DNA of 62,453 nt. Origin: an uncultured Roseovarius sp. Lineage in GTDB: Bacteria; Pseudomonadota; Alphaproteobacteria; Rhodobacterales; Rhodobacteraceae. Where the stretch lies: positions 1-62,453 of the forward strand of contig NZ_CAJXNN010000022.1 of assembly GCF_913057115.1 (NCBI RefSeq), in the 5' to 3' direction. Below the pieces are notes generated by a model. That model ran no database searches and was not told where the DNA came from. It worked only from the letters and a program-made list of their open reading frames with translations. Shown one piece after another: positions 33,767 through 42,651 of this stretch. Each line of letters opens with the position of its first letter. Position 1 is the first letter of the stretch. Position numbers and translations under genes: made by a program.

Positions 33767-35494
33767 ATGAAAGATCTGAAATCCGAGCGATCCAACACAG
33801 ACGACAATCAGGCCCGTGAATTTCCGCAACGGCCACTTCGCAAAAAGCTGGCGAAATTGTCGTTTGGTGGCTCGCCTGCATCCATGCAGGCCATGTGGAG
33901 CGATTGGGCCGTGCATTTCGCGATTGCCCCCGACCTTCAGGTCGACATGGTCAAATCGGCAAGCGAAAGCTGGCTGCAATGGGCGCGATATGTCTCGACG
34001 GGCTGCCCGGATGACCCGGATCTCAAACCCATCGAGCCAGCGAAAACTGATCGTCGGTTTCGGAGTGATGGGTGGAGCCAACCGCCCTTCGCGGCCATGG
34101 CGCAAGGCTTTCTGTTGCTTGAAGACCTTGCAGATCAGGCGGCGCGAAACGTTCCCGGGCTTGAACCCTCCAAAAAAGACTCCGTGGCCTTCGTAACGCG
34201 GCAAATTCTCGACGCCATGGCGCCGTCCAATTTCCCGGCAACTAATCCCGAGGTTCTGACCCGCACCTTGGCGACGGGCGGGGCGAATATCCATCAAGGG
34301 CTAAAAAGCGCGCTTCGCGATATCAAGGACGGGCCGCACCCCGCCGGAAACAGTCAGGTCGGGGAGACCGTGGCGACCACGCCGGGCAAGGTGGTGTATC
34401 GCAACCATCTGATCGAGCTGATCCAGTATGAGCCAACCACCGATACGGTGCATCCCGAACCCGTCCTGATCGTGCCTGCGTGGATCATGAAATACTATAT
34501 CCTCGATCTAAGCCCAGAGAACTCACTCGTGCGCTACCTGACCGAGCAGGGCTTTACGGTGTTCATGATCTCATGGCGCAACCCCACGGCAGAGGACGCG
34601 CATTATGGGATGCAGGACTACCTCGACCTCGGGCCGCGTGCGGCTTTGGACGTGATTGAAAGCCATACGGGTGCCAGACGGGTGCATGCTGCCGGTTATT
34701 GCCTTGGCGGTACGCTCTTGTCGATCGCCGCGGCGGCCATGGCGCGCGATGGCGATGACCGGTTGGCGAGCATGACGCTCTTTGCCGCGCAGACGGATTT
34801 CAGCGAACCGGGGGAACTCAACCTCTTCATCAACGAAAGCCAGGTGTCATTCCTTGAGGACGTGATGCATGAACAGGGCTATTTGGACGCCAGCCAGATG
34901 ATGAGCGCCTTTCAGATGCTGCGCTCCAACGATCTGATCTGGTCGCAGATGGTCCGCAAATACCTGCTGGGGGAAGACGATCTTCCGATGAATGACCTGA
35001 TGGCGTGGAATGCCGATACCACGCGGATGCCCGCGCGCATGCATTCGCAGTACCTGCGGCACATGTTCCTGAACAACGACCTTGCCGCGGGGCGCTATCA
35101 TGTCGATGGGCACCATGTGTCGCTGCGTGATATCCGGATTCCCGTTTTCGCTGTGGGCACCGAGACTGATCATATCGCGCCATGGAGATCGGTTTTCAAA
35201 ATCCACGCCCTTGGACACGCCGATGTGACCTTTGCCCTGACCAATGGCGGACACAATGCCGGTGTCCTTTCTGAGCCGGGCCACAAGCGCCGCCATTTTC
35301 GCATCCATACCGTCCGGGATCAGGACAAGGCCTTGTCGCCAGAAGATTGGATGGAGGTTGCGCCGTTGCAAGACGGAAGCTGGTGGCCGGCCTGGGCGTC
35401 TTGGCTGGCAGACAACTCCGGGACAAAGGGCAAACCGCCCAAGATGGGCAAAGCCTTGGGCGACGCGCCCGGCACCTATGTATTTCAGGAGTAA
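33767..35494 (+). CDS. phaC: Class I poly(3-hydroxyalkanoate) synthase
   Basis: 575 aa. N-terminal PhaC domain, then the alpha/beta hydrolase core. The lipase-like box is GYCLGG with the catalytic cysteine; the acid lies in GTETDHIAPW and the histidine in NGGHNAG. The C-terminal residues RRHFRIHTVRDQDKALSPEDWM are typical. It polymerises hydroxyacyl-CoA into PHA granules. The length fits class I enzymes, which need no second subunit. It is followed by a FabI-like reductase, a MaoC-Pta fusion and acetate kinase, a set that links PHA to acyl-CoA and acyl-phosphate metabolism. No phasin, phaA or phaB is in the window. Confidence 0.93.
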   Translation: MKDLKSERSNTDDNQAREFPQRPLRKKLAKLSFGGSPASMQAMWSDWAVHFAIAPDLQVDMVKSASESWLQWARYVSTGCPDDPDLKPIEPAKTDRRFRSDGWSQPPFAAMAQGFLLLEDLADQAARNVPGLEPSKKDSVAFVTRQILDAMAPSNFPATNPEVLTRTLATGGANIHQGLKSALRDIKDGPHPAGNSQVGETVATTPGKVVYRNHLIELIQYEPTTDTVHPEPVLIVPAWIMKYYILDLSPENSLVRYLTEQGFTVFMISWRNPTAEDAHYGMQDYLDLGPRAALDVIESHTGARRVHAAGYCLGGTLLSIAAAAMARDGDDRLASMTLFAAQTDFSEPGELNLFINESQVSFLEDVMHEQGYLDASQMMSAFQMLRSNDLIWSQMVRKYLLGEDDLPMNDLMAWNADTTRMPARMHSQYLRHMFLNNDLAAGRYHVDGHHVSLRDIRIPVFAVGTETDHIAPWRSVFKIHALGHADVTFALTNGGHNAGVLSEPGHKRRHFRIHTVRDQDKALSPEDWMEVAPLQDGSWWPAWASWLADNSGTKGKPPKMGKALGDAPGTYVFQE

Positions 35495-35499
35495 GCCGC

Positions 35500-36273
35500 A
35501 TGTTTCCACGGAACGACTTTCTCAAGGGCAAGGTGGGTCTTGTCGTGGGTGTCGCCAATGAACAGTCCATCGCGGCGGGGTGCGCCGCGGCGTTCCATAC
35601 CTCTGGTGCGCAACTCTGTGTGACCTATCAGAACGACAAATCGCGCCGATTTGTCGAACCGGTTGCCACCTCGGTCGATGCCGAGTTGTTGCTGCCTCTG
35701 GACGTGACCGACAGCGCCCAAATCGACGCGGTTTTCGCCGCGATTGAAAAGACTTGGGGCAAGCTCGACTTTCTTGTGCACTCCATTGCCTATTGCCCGC
35801 GCGACGACTTGCATGGGCGCGTGGTGGACTGCTCTCGGGACGGGTTTGCAAAGGCCATGGATGTCTCGGTGCATTCGCTGATCCGGCTTGCCAAGCGCGC
35901 CGAGCCGTTGATGGCGGAGGGCGGCACGATCCTGACCGTGTCCTATCACGGGGCCGAAAAAGTGGTGGATCACTACAATATCATGGGGCCGGTCAAAGCC
36001 GCCTTGGAAGCGACGACCCGCTATCTGTCGGTGGAGCTTGGGGACAAGAACATTCGCGTGAACGCCTTGTCGCCCGGACCGCTGGAAACACGTGCCGCCT
36101 CGGGGATTGATCACTTTGACGCGTTGGTGGATGATGCCCGCAGTCGCGCGCCGCTGCATCGCCTCACCACCATCGAAGAGGTTGGCGCGATGGCCGCCTG
36201 TCTGGTGTCCGACTTTGCCAGCTCGGTCAGCGGCAACACCGCTTATATCGATGGAGGACACCACGTTGTCTGA
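35500..36273 (+). CDS. fabI: Enoyl-ACP reductase, FabI-like
   Basis: 257 aa from ATG 35500, with AGGAG eight bases upstream and five bases after phaC. The N-terminal nucleotide motif GLVVGVANEQSIAAG is the FabI variant of the SDR glycine pattern. The active site has VSYHGAEKVVDHYNIMGPVKAALEA, where FabI places its Tyr and the Lys of VKAALEA. It should reduce a trans-2-enoyl thioester with NADH. Because it sits with phaC and a MaoC-type hydratase it may act on acyl-CoA flux into or out of PHA monomers and may be a second, specialised FabI copy (inference). Confidence 0.85.
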   Translation: MFPRNDFLKGKVGLVVGVANEQSIAAGCAAAFHTSGAQLCVTYQNDKSRRFVEPVATSVDAELLLPLDVTDSAQIDAVFAAIEKTWGKLDFLVHSIAYCPRDDLHGRVVDCSRDGFAKAMDVSVHSLIRLAKRAEPLMAEGGTILTVSYHGAEKVVDHYNIMGPVKAALEATTRYLSVELGDKNIRVNALSPGPLETRAASGIDHFDALVDDARSRAPLHRLTTIEEVGAMAACLVSDFASSVSGNTAYIDGGHHVV

Positions 36274-37669
36274 CCCGGAACCGCTTGGCTTTATTGAAAA
36301 CCGCCCGTTTGACGAGATCAAGATCGGCGACTCTGCCGAACTGGTGCGCACGCTCACAGCGCAGGACATTGATGCCTTCGCTGTCGTGTCCGGGGATGTG
36401 AACCCGGCCCATGTGGATGAGGAGTTTGCCGAAGGCGACATCTTTCACAAGGTCGTGGCGCACGGGATGTGGGGCGGTGCCCTGATCTCGAACGTTCTGG
36501 GCACCCAATTGCCCGGGCCGGGCACGATTTATCTTGAACAATCGCTGAAGTTCCTGAAACCGGTCGGGGTTGGCGATACCGTCGTGGTGCGCGTGGAAGT
36601 GACAGAGCGCGACGAGGAAAAGCACCGCCTGACATTGGCCTGCACCTGCACGAACGGTGACGGAAAGCCCGTGATCGAAGGCGTGGCCCGCGTCATTGCA
36701 CCAGACCGCAAGATACGCAGGCCCCGGATGACCATGCCGGATATCGTCCTGCACAAACACGGCAAAGCCCATGGCGAAATGCTGGCCCGTGCGCAGGCGC
36801 TTGACCCGATGGCCACGGCTGTCGTGCATCCCTGTGACAGGTCCTCGCTTGAAGGGGCGCTTCAGGCGCGTGATCTTGGGGTGCTTGCCCCGATCCTCGT
36901 GGGCCCGGCGGCGCGAATCCGCAGCGTGGCAGAGGAAAACGATCTCGACATCACGGGGTTGGAGATTGTCGACACGCCACATAGCCATGCCGCGGCGGAG
37001 GCGGCTGTCGATCTGGTCCGCACTGGCGCGGCGCGGGCCTTGATGAAAGGCGCGCTGCATACCGATGAGGTCATGTCGGCGGTTGTATCCAAGACCGGCG
37101 GCCTGCGCACCGAGCGCCGGATGAGCCATGTTTACGTGATGGATGTGCCGACCTATCCCAAGCCGCTGATCATCACCGATGCCGCGATCAACATCGCGCC
37201 TGACCTTGAGACCAAGGCCGACATCATCCAGAACGCCATCGACCTTGCCAGTGCTATCGGCATCGACGTGCCCAAGGTGGCCATATTGTCAGCAGTCGAG
37301 ACCGTCAACGCACGCATGCAATCCACGATCGAGGCGGCGGCGCTTTGCAAGATGGCGGATCGCGGCCAGATCACGGGCGGGCTTCTGGATGGCCCCTTGG
37401 CCTTCGACAACGCGATCTCGATGCGCGCTGTCGCCACCAAAAGCATCGTGTCGCCCGTCGCGGGGCAGGCCGACATACTGGTTGCGCCCGACCTTGAGGC
37501 GGGCAACATGATCGCCAAGCAGTTGATGTATCTGGCCGGGGCTGAAGCCGCCGGTGTCGTGCTTGGTGCGCGTGTGCCGATCATCCTGACCAGCCGGGCC
37601 GATGATACCAAGACCCGTATCGCCTCAGCGGCGATTGCCGCGCTCTACAGCGCGGCCCAACGCCCGTGA
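36266..37669 (+). CDS. Bifunctional MaoC-type enoyl-CoA hydratase / phosphate acyltransferase
   Basis: 467 aa. I chose TTG 36266 because GGAGG lies eight bases upstream; ATG 36251 is an alternative that would contain this site. Residues 1-150 form a MaoC hot-dog hydratase domain (FAVVSGDVNPAHVDEEFA with the catalytic Asp and His; VVAHGMWGGALIS). Residues 170-467 are a phosphotransacetylase/phosphotransbutyrylase domain (VHPCDRSSLEGALQ, TGAARALMKGALHTDEVMSAV, DGPLAFDNAIS and SPVAGQADILVAPDLEAGN). The predicted reactions are hydration of enoyl-CoA and exchange of CoA for phosphate. It starts inside fabI and overlaps ackA by four bases. Confidence 0.88.
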   Translation: MSDPEPLGFIENRPFDEIKIGDSAELVRTLTAQDIDAFAVVSGDVNPAHVDEEFAEGDIFHKVVAHGMWGGALISNVLGTQLPGPGTIYLEQSLKFLKPVGVGDTVVVRVEVTERDEEKHRLTLACTCTNGDGKPVIEGVARVIAPDRKIRRPRMTMPDIVLHKHGKAHGEMLARAQALDPMATAVVHPCDRSSLEGALQARDLGVLAPILVGPAARIRSVAEENDLDITGLEIVDTPHSHAAAEAAVDLVRTGAARALMKGALHTDEVMSAVVSKTGGLRTERRMSHVYVMDVPTYPKPLIITDAAINIAPDLETKADIIQNAIDLASAIGIDVPKVAILSAVETVNARMQSTIEAAALCKMADRGQITGGLLDGPLAFDNAISMRAVATKSIVSPVAGQADILVAPDLEAGNMIAKQLMYLAGAEAAGVVLGARVPIILTSRADDTKTRIASAAIAALYSAAQRP

Positions 37670-38820
37670 CAGGGTTGTTGACGCTCAACGCCGGGTCGTC
37701 CTCTCTCAAATTCGGCCTCTATGACAGCGCGCCAGAGCCGGTGCTGCGCGTGTCCGGGCAGGTGGACGGCATTGGCAGCGCCGCGCAACTCATCCTTCAG
37801 GCGGGCGATGAGACGACGAAAACGCCCTGCGGTGCGGCCACGCATCGCGAAGCCCTTGAATATGTCATTGATGCCCTTGAGCCATATCTCGACAACACCA
37901 CGATCACTGGTGTCGGGCACCGTGTCGTGCATGGCGGGCCGGATCTCGCGGACCCCGTGATTGTCACGCCGGAGATCGAGGCCGCCCTGACGGCCCTTAT
38001 CCCGCTGGCCCCCTTGCACCAACCGCATAACCTTGCCGGTATCGCTGCCGCGCGGGGCCTCTTTCCCGGCGCAGTGCAGGTGGCCTGTTTCGACACCGCC
38101 TTTCACCGAGGGCACCCTTGGGTCAACGACACATTCGCGTTACCCCGTCAGTTTTACGACGACGGCATACGGCGCTACGGCTTTCATGGGTTGAGCTACG
38201 ATTACATCACCAGCGTCTTGAGCCGCGACGAACCCAACCTGTATGCGGGCCGGGTTATCATCGCGCATCTTGGCAATGGCGCCTCCATGTGTGCTGTGCG
38301 GCAGGGCAAAAGCATCGGGTCGACGATGGGCTTCTCGGCGCTGGATGGATTGCCGATGGGCACGCGCTGTGGCCAGATTGATCCGGGGGCCGTTCTGCAC
38401 CTGATCGAAGAGAGGGGCATGACTGCGAAAGAGGTTTTGTCACTGCTTTACAAGCAAAGCGGGCTGTTGGGGCTGTCCGGCATCTCAAGCGACATGCGCA
38501 GATTGCTTGCCTCGGATCAGCCCGAAGCGCGGGATGCGATCGACTACTACGTGTTTCGGGCGCGCCGCGAGATCGGGGCCCTGTCTGCCGTTCTGGGCGG
38601 GTTGGACGCGCTCGTGTTCTGTGGCGGCATCGGAGAGAACGCGGAGATCATTCGCCGCCGCATCGTCGAGGGTCTTGACTACCTCGGGCTGCGCATGGCC
38701 CCGGACCCCGATCCCACGTCCCGCGATATCGGCAGCGGCCCGGCCCGTATTCTCGTGATCCCGACCGACGAAGAACGCGTCATCGCCCGCGCGACGCGAA
38801 GGGCCTGTGCAGCTTCATGA
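37666..38820 (+). CDS. ackA: Acetate/acyl kinase
   Basis: 384 aa from GTG 37666, which overlaps the previous stop (GTGA). Acetate kinase hallmarks: LTLNAGSSSLKF at the N-terminus, GHRVVHGG, CFDTAFHRGHP, RRYGFHGLSYDYI, HLGNGASM and the C-terminal FCGGIGENA. It converts an acyl phosphate plus ADP to the acid plus ATP, completing the Pta-Ack route for the product of the preceding fusion protein. Whether acetyl, propionyl or butyryl is preferred is not visible. Confidence 0.92.
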   Translation: MTGLLTLNAGSSSLKFGLYDSAPEPVLRVSGQVDGIGSAAQLILQAGDETTKTPCGAATHREALEYVIDALEPYLDNTTITGVGHRVVHGGPDLADPVIVTPEIEAALTALIPLAPLHQPHNLAGIAAARGLFPGAVQVACFDTAFHRGHPWVNDTFALPRQFYDDGIRRYGFHGLSYDYITSVLSRDEPNLYAGRVIIAHLGNGASMCAVRQGKSIGSTMGFSALDGLPMGTRCGQIDPGAVLHLIEERGMTAKEVLSLLYKQSGLLGLSGISSDMRRLLASDQPEARDAIDYYVFRARREIGALSAVLGGLDALVFCGGIGENAEIIRRRIVEGLDYLGLRMAPDPDPTSRDIGSGPARILVIPTDEERVIARATRRACAAS

Positions 38821-38846
38821 TGGCGGATGGCGCGGGTATGGTTGCA

Positions 38847-39629
38847 TCACCGAAAGTCGCGAGAGGATATCAGCAGGGCCCGGGACTCGGTTCCGATATC
38901 GTGCAGAACGGCGCCGGAGTGACCCTGTATGAAGCTGATCCCGGCATCCATGCGAAGATCGAGACCAACAGCATGTGAGGTGCCCGGGGCAATTATGACC
39001 GGGCGTCCGGCAAATTGCCCCGTGATCATGCGGTGAACATGGCCGCAGGCGATCTGCACCGGGCCGTCATGGTCCCGCAGCAGGGCTTCGAATCGCGGAT
39101 TGGGGGCGAGGCCGATGGCGTCCATCGCGGATATGCCCGTATCAACGGGCGGGTGATGCATGAAGATCAGCACGGGACGGTGCCGCAGGTCGCGCAGCGT
39201 TGCCTCGAGCCACGCCAGCGTCGCGTCGGTCACTGCGCCATCGGCCACCCCTTCAACCAGTGTATCAAGGCCCAATATGGTGACATCGTCCAGATCTTCA
39301 CGCCAGTTGATCGGCCCGTGATCGGGCATCCAGTCCTCTTGCGCGGCAAAGGTGCGCATCGGCTCGCGGCTGTCATGATTGCCGGGGATGGCGCGCCATG
39401 GCAGCGGCGCGTCGGCCATGATGTCGCGCAGGTGGTCATAGGCGCCCTTGCACCCCGTTTCTGTCAGGTCGCCCGAAATCACCAGCCGTTCCACCGGGCC
39501 GATGACCGGCAAGAGGCCCGTCAGCCCGGCCAGCATTTGCCGCAGCGCCGCCGCCGTGTCGATGCGGCCGTTGAAAAGCTGCCCCTCGGGCATGATGTGC
39601 AGATCGGAGATTTGCAGGATGCGGGTCAT
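38847..39629 (-). CDS. Calcineurin-like phosphodiesterase
   Basis: 260 aa. The metallophosphoesterase motifs are complete: ISDLHIM (D-x-H), VISGDLTE (GD), AIPGNHDSR (GNHD), MHHPP and CGHVHRM (GHxH). The pattern is that of class III cyclic-nucleotide/glycerophosphodiester phosphodiesterases (CpdA/GpdQ type). It is the last gene of a minus-strand operon behind an Ugp-like ABC importer, so cleavage of imported glycerophosphodiesters to glycerol-3-phosphate is a good guess. It converges with ackA, 26 bases away. Confidence 0.83.
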   Translation of the reverse strand: MTRILQISDLHIMPEGQLFNGRIDTAAALRQMLAGLTGLLPVIGPVERLVISGDLTETGCKGAYDHLRDIMADAPLPWRAIPGNHDSREPMRTFAAQEDWMPDHGPINWREDLDDVTILGLDTLVEGVADGAVTDATLAWLEATLRDLRHRPVLIFMHHPPVDTGISAMDAIGLAPNPRFEALLRDHDGPVQIACGHVHRMITGQFAGRPVIIAPGTSHAVGLDLRMDAGISFIQGHSGAVLHDIGTESRALLISSRDFR

Positions 39630-39636
39630 GCTGTCC

Positions 39637-40437
39637 TCATTTGACGCCAGCGGTCAGGAAGGCTTGTACGAATTGCCGCTGGAAGATCAGGAAGCTGATC
39701 AAAAGCGGTGCGATCACCATGACCGTGGCCGCCGAGATGACCGAGATATCGACGCCGTTCTCGGGCGCGCCGAAGAGCGACAGGCCCACGGTGAGCGGCC
39801 GGGTGGAGGGCGAATTGGTCACGATCAGCGGCCAGAGGAAATTATTCCAGTGCGTCGCCACCGAGACAAGGGCATAGGCCAGATAGGTGGGGCGCGCGGC
39901 GGGCACATAGACCCGCCAGAGCACGCCCAATGTGCCGCAGCCTTCGACGCGGGCGGCCTCGTCCAGATCCTTGGGAACGGATTTGAACGCCTGTCGCATC
40001 AGGAAGATGCCAAAGGCCGAGGCCATGTAGGGCGCGCCTATCCCGAGGATGCTGTCAAGCAATCCCAAGGAGGCCGCGACCCGGTAATTTTCGACGATCA
40101 AAACCTCGGGCAGGATGAAAAGCTGCATCAGCACGAGGATAAAAAGCGCGTCGCGCCCGCGAAACTCTGTCTGGGCAAAGGCAAATCCGGCCAGCGTGCA
40201 AAGCAGGAACTGCCCCGCAAGGATCAGCGAGACCAGCATGAAGGTGTTGAGGAAATACCGCAGCCACGGCGCACCGGCCCAAGCGGTGCGGAAATTCTCA
40301 AGCGTGAGGGGCGCGGTCAGCCGGAAATTCACCGCGTCGCTGACATCGTGAAACGCCGCCCAGAATGCGAAAAGCAGCGGCGAAATCCACAGCAGGGCCA
40401 AGAGGATCGCGGCGGCGGGTTCGATATAACGGATCAT
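39637..40437 (-). CDS. ABC transporter permease, UgpE/MalG type
   Basis: 266 aa with six membrane helices. The EAA loop that docks on the ATPase is visible as DEAARVEGCGTLGVLWRVYVPAARP. N-terminal hydrophobic helices and a C-terminal FIFQRQFVQAFLTAGVK are typical of MalG-like subunits, the last residues matching the usual TxGxxK end. It overlaps the partner permease by four bases and precedes the phosphodiesterase by seven bases. Substrate probably glycerol-3-phosphate or a related compound. Confidence 0.88.
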   Translation of the reverse strand: MIRYIEPAAAILLALLWISPLLFAFWAAFHDVSDAVNFRLTAPLTLENFRTAWAGAPWLRYFLNTFMLVSLILAGQFLLCTLAGFAFAQTEFRGRDALFILVLMQLFILPEVLIVENYRVAASLGLLDSILGIGAPYMASAFGIFLMRQAFKSVPKDLDEAARVEGCGTLGVLWRVYVPAARPTYLAYALVSVATHWNNFLWPLIVTNSPSTRPLTVGLSLFGAPENGVDISVISAATVMVIAPLLISFLIFQRQFVQAFLTAGVK

Positions 40438-41327
40438 CGGTAATGCACCCGCCGGTCAAGCACGAGGAACTGGAAGGCCGCCAGCGCCCCCATCAGGGCC
40501 AGCACCAGCACGGTCATCGCCGCGGCTGATGGCCTGTCGAAATAGGCGAAGGCGTTTTCCCAGATGTAGTAGAGGATCAGCTTGGAACTGTCCGACGGGC
40601 CGCCCTTGGTCAGGATGAACAGATGGTCGATCAGCTTGACCGAGTTGATCATCGCATTGACGAGGATGAAGAGCGTGGTCGGCATCAAAAGCGGCAGCAC
40701 GATGCGGCGGGTATAGGTCCAGCGGCTTGCCCCTTCGATATCGGCGGCCTCTTTCAGGTCAGGGGGGATGGTTTGCAGCGCGGCGAGGTAGAAGATCATG
40801 AAGAACCCCGCCTCTTTCCAGATCGTCACCACGCAAATCGCCCAAAGCGCGGTTTCAGGCTCACCCAGCCAGTTGACGGGCCCTGCTCCGAACAACGCGC
40901 CGATCTGGTTGAGGATGCCGAAACTGGGGGTGTAGAAAAACAACCAAAGGTTCGCCGCCGCGATCATCGGCAGCACGGTCGGGGTAAAGTAAGCGGTGCG
41001 GATAAAGCCGCGCGCAGGCAGTTTGGAGTTGGCCCAGAGCGCCATGATCAGCGCCAGCGCCATGGATATCGGGATGGTGACAAGCGCATAGGAGAGGTTG
41101 TTGCCTGCCACCTGCCAGAAGGTCGGATCGTCAAACAGGTAGCGGTAATTCTCAAGCCCCGCGAATTCGGCCGGATTGCGCCGGGTGCCGCGCGACCAGA
41201 GCGAGGTCACCATGGTCGCCAGCGACGGGTAAAAGGCAAATGCCGTCAGCATGATGAGCGCGGGCGACAACAAGAGCCATCCGTGGAGGGCGCGGCGGCG
41301 GCGCTCGAATGTGAAGGCGTCGGTCAT
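40434..41327 (-). CDS. ABC transporter permease, UgpA/MalF type
   Basis: 297 aa with six predicted helices; a MalF-like subunit. The EAA motif appears as KEAADIEGASRWTYTRRIVLPLLMP. The conserved FTPTVLPMIAAANLW and the final helix ahead of DRRVHYR fit the family. It partners with the downstream UgpE-like permease (4-base overlap) and with the ATPase and binding protein encoded upstream. A strong hairpin separates it from the binding-protein gene. Confidence 0.88.
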   Translation of the reverse strand: MTDAFTFERRRRALHGWLLLSPALIMLTAFAFYPSLATMVTSLWSRGTRRNPAEFAGLENYRYLFDDPTFWQVAGNNLSYALVTIPISMALALIMALWANSKLPARGFIRTAYFTPTVLPMIAAANLWLFFYTPSFGILNQIGALFGAGPVNWLGEPETALWAICVVTIWKEAGFFMIFYLAALQTIPPDLKEAADIEGASRWTYTRRIVLPLLMPTTLFILVNAMINSVKLIDHLFILTKGGPSDSSKLILYYIWENAFAYFDRPSAAAMTVLVLALMGALAAFQFLVLDRRVHYR

Positions 41328-41342
41328 GCGGGTCTCCGTGGC

Positions 41343-41367
41343 CGGGCCGGTTCATTCAACCGGCCCG
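41343..41367 (-). repeat. Perfect 10-bp stem-loop between binding-protein and permease genes
   Basis: CGGGCCGGTT (41343-41352) and AACCGGCCCG (41358-41367) form a perfect stem around CATTC. It sits in the only sizeable gap (61 bases) of the operon, 21 bases after the binding-protein stop codon. No T-run follows. Such intercistronic hairpins commonly stabilise the upstream mRNA and raise binding-protein output over permease output. Confidence 0.7.
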
Positions 41368-41388
41368 AAACAGGGTCATGGCAGTCGC

Positions 41389-42651
41389 TTACTTGTAGGC
41401 GCGCAGTTGGCGCTCGGCGGCGGCCTGTGCCTCGGCCAGTGCCTCAGCTGGGCTCTTGTCGCCGGTCAGCGCCGATTGGATCGCGGCATTCAGGCCGTCA
41501 CGTACGCGCGCTGTCTCGAAGGTCGAGAATTCGGCAACCGCGTGCTCAAGCTGATCGCGTGCCACAAGGGCAGGCGGGAAGTCAGCCGTGTAGGCCTTGA
41601 GCGCTTCGGTCTCATAAGCGGCGGGCGAGACACCCATGTAGCCTGTCTCGATGGACCACTTCGCGGCCTGCTCGGGCGCGGTCATGAACTTGATGAGGTC
41701 AAGCGCTGCCTGTTTTTCCTCTTCGGTGGAGTCCTTGAAGAGGTAGAAATTGCCCCCTCCGGTCGGCGAGCCCAACCGTTCCTTCCCGGGCAGCATGGCA
41801 ACACCGAAATCGAACTCGGCATTGTTCTTGACCGCCGTGAGGTTGCCGGTGGAGTGCCACATCATCGCGGTTTCACCCTCAAGGAAGGCTTGGCGCAACG
41901 TGCCCCATTCCACGGTTCCCTCGGGCATGATGCCGTGCTCGGTGGACAGCGATTTCCAGAACTCAAGCGCCTCGACGGTGTCCGGGTCGTCGAAATAGGT
42001 GGTCAGCCCGTCATTCGACATCAGCTCTTGGCCGTTCTGGATCGCCAAGGCCTGGAACATCCAGTAGGGATAGCCGGTCGAGGGGATCATCAGGCCGTGA
42101 TGGTCGTCGCCCGTCAGGGCCTTGCCCATCTCCACCAGTTCCTCCCAGGTGGTCGGCGCGGTTTCTGGGTCAAGGCCCGCCTCGCGGAACATGTCCTTGT
42201 TGTAATAGGCCACGATGGTCGACCGCTGGAACGGCACGCCCCATGTCTGGCCCTCGATCTTGCCGTTGGCCATCAGCGCCGGGTAGAAGCTGCCCAACCA
42301 TTCCTTCTCGGCCTCGGTCTCGATGACGTCCTCGAAGGGCACGATCAGGTCTTGCTCGATCAGGTCATAGGCGTCGATCGAGAACATCACGGCAAGCTGC
42401 GCCGGATCGCCGGATTCGAGTGCGGCAAGAGATTTGATGCGCGTGTCGTCATAGTTGCCGGCGTAGATCGCGTTGACGCTGATATCGGGGTTTTGCGCCT
42501 CGAACTCGGCGACGATCCCATCGACCACTTCGGTCAGCGCGCCACCGACGGCGATGGGGTAATACATGGTCAGTTCGGTCTCGGCCGCGGCCGGATTGAC
42601 GAGCGCGGTGGAGGCCGCCAATATGGCGGACACAGCAGTGATACGGGTCAT
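41389..42651 (-). CDS. Extracellular solute-binding protein family 1 (UgpB-like)
   Basis: 420 aa. Signal peptide ending PAAAE, then a family 1 carbohydrate or glycerol-phosphate binding protein: TMYYPIAVGGALTEVVDGIVAEFEAQNPDISV, LAVMFSIDAYDLIEQDLIVPF, QTWGVPFQRSTIVAYYNKDMFREAGLDP and MWHSTGNLTAV. The FQRSTIVAYYNKD and GGNFYLFKDS regions fit UgpB-like proteins. It binds the solute in the periplasm for the adjacent permeases. The start overlaps the ATPase stop by four bases. Confidence 0.85.
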   Translation of the reverse strand: MTRITAVSAILAASTALVNPAAAETELTMYYPIAVGGALTEVVDGIVAEFEAQNPDISVNAIYAGNYDDTRIKSLAALESGDPAQLAVMFSIDAYDLIEQDLIVPFEDVIETEAEKEWLGSFYPALMANGKIEGQTWGVPFQRSTIVAYYNKDMFREAGLDPETAPTTWEELVEMGKALTGDDHHGLMIPSTGYPYWMFQALAIQNGQELMSNDGLTTYFDDPDTVEALEFWKSLSTEHGIMPEGTVEWGTLRQAFLEGETAMMWHSTGNLTAVKNNAEFDFGVAMLPGKERLGSPTGGGNFYLFKDSTEEEKQAALDLIKFMTAPEQAAKWSIETGYMGVSPAAYETEALKAYTADFPPALVARDQLEHAVAEFSTFETARVRDGLNAAIQSALTGDKSPAEALAEAQAAAERQLRAYK

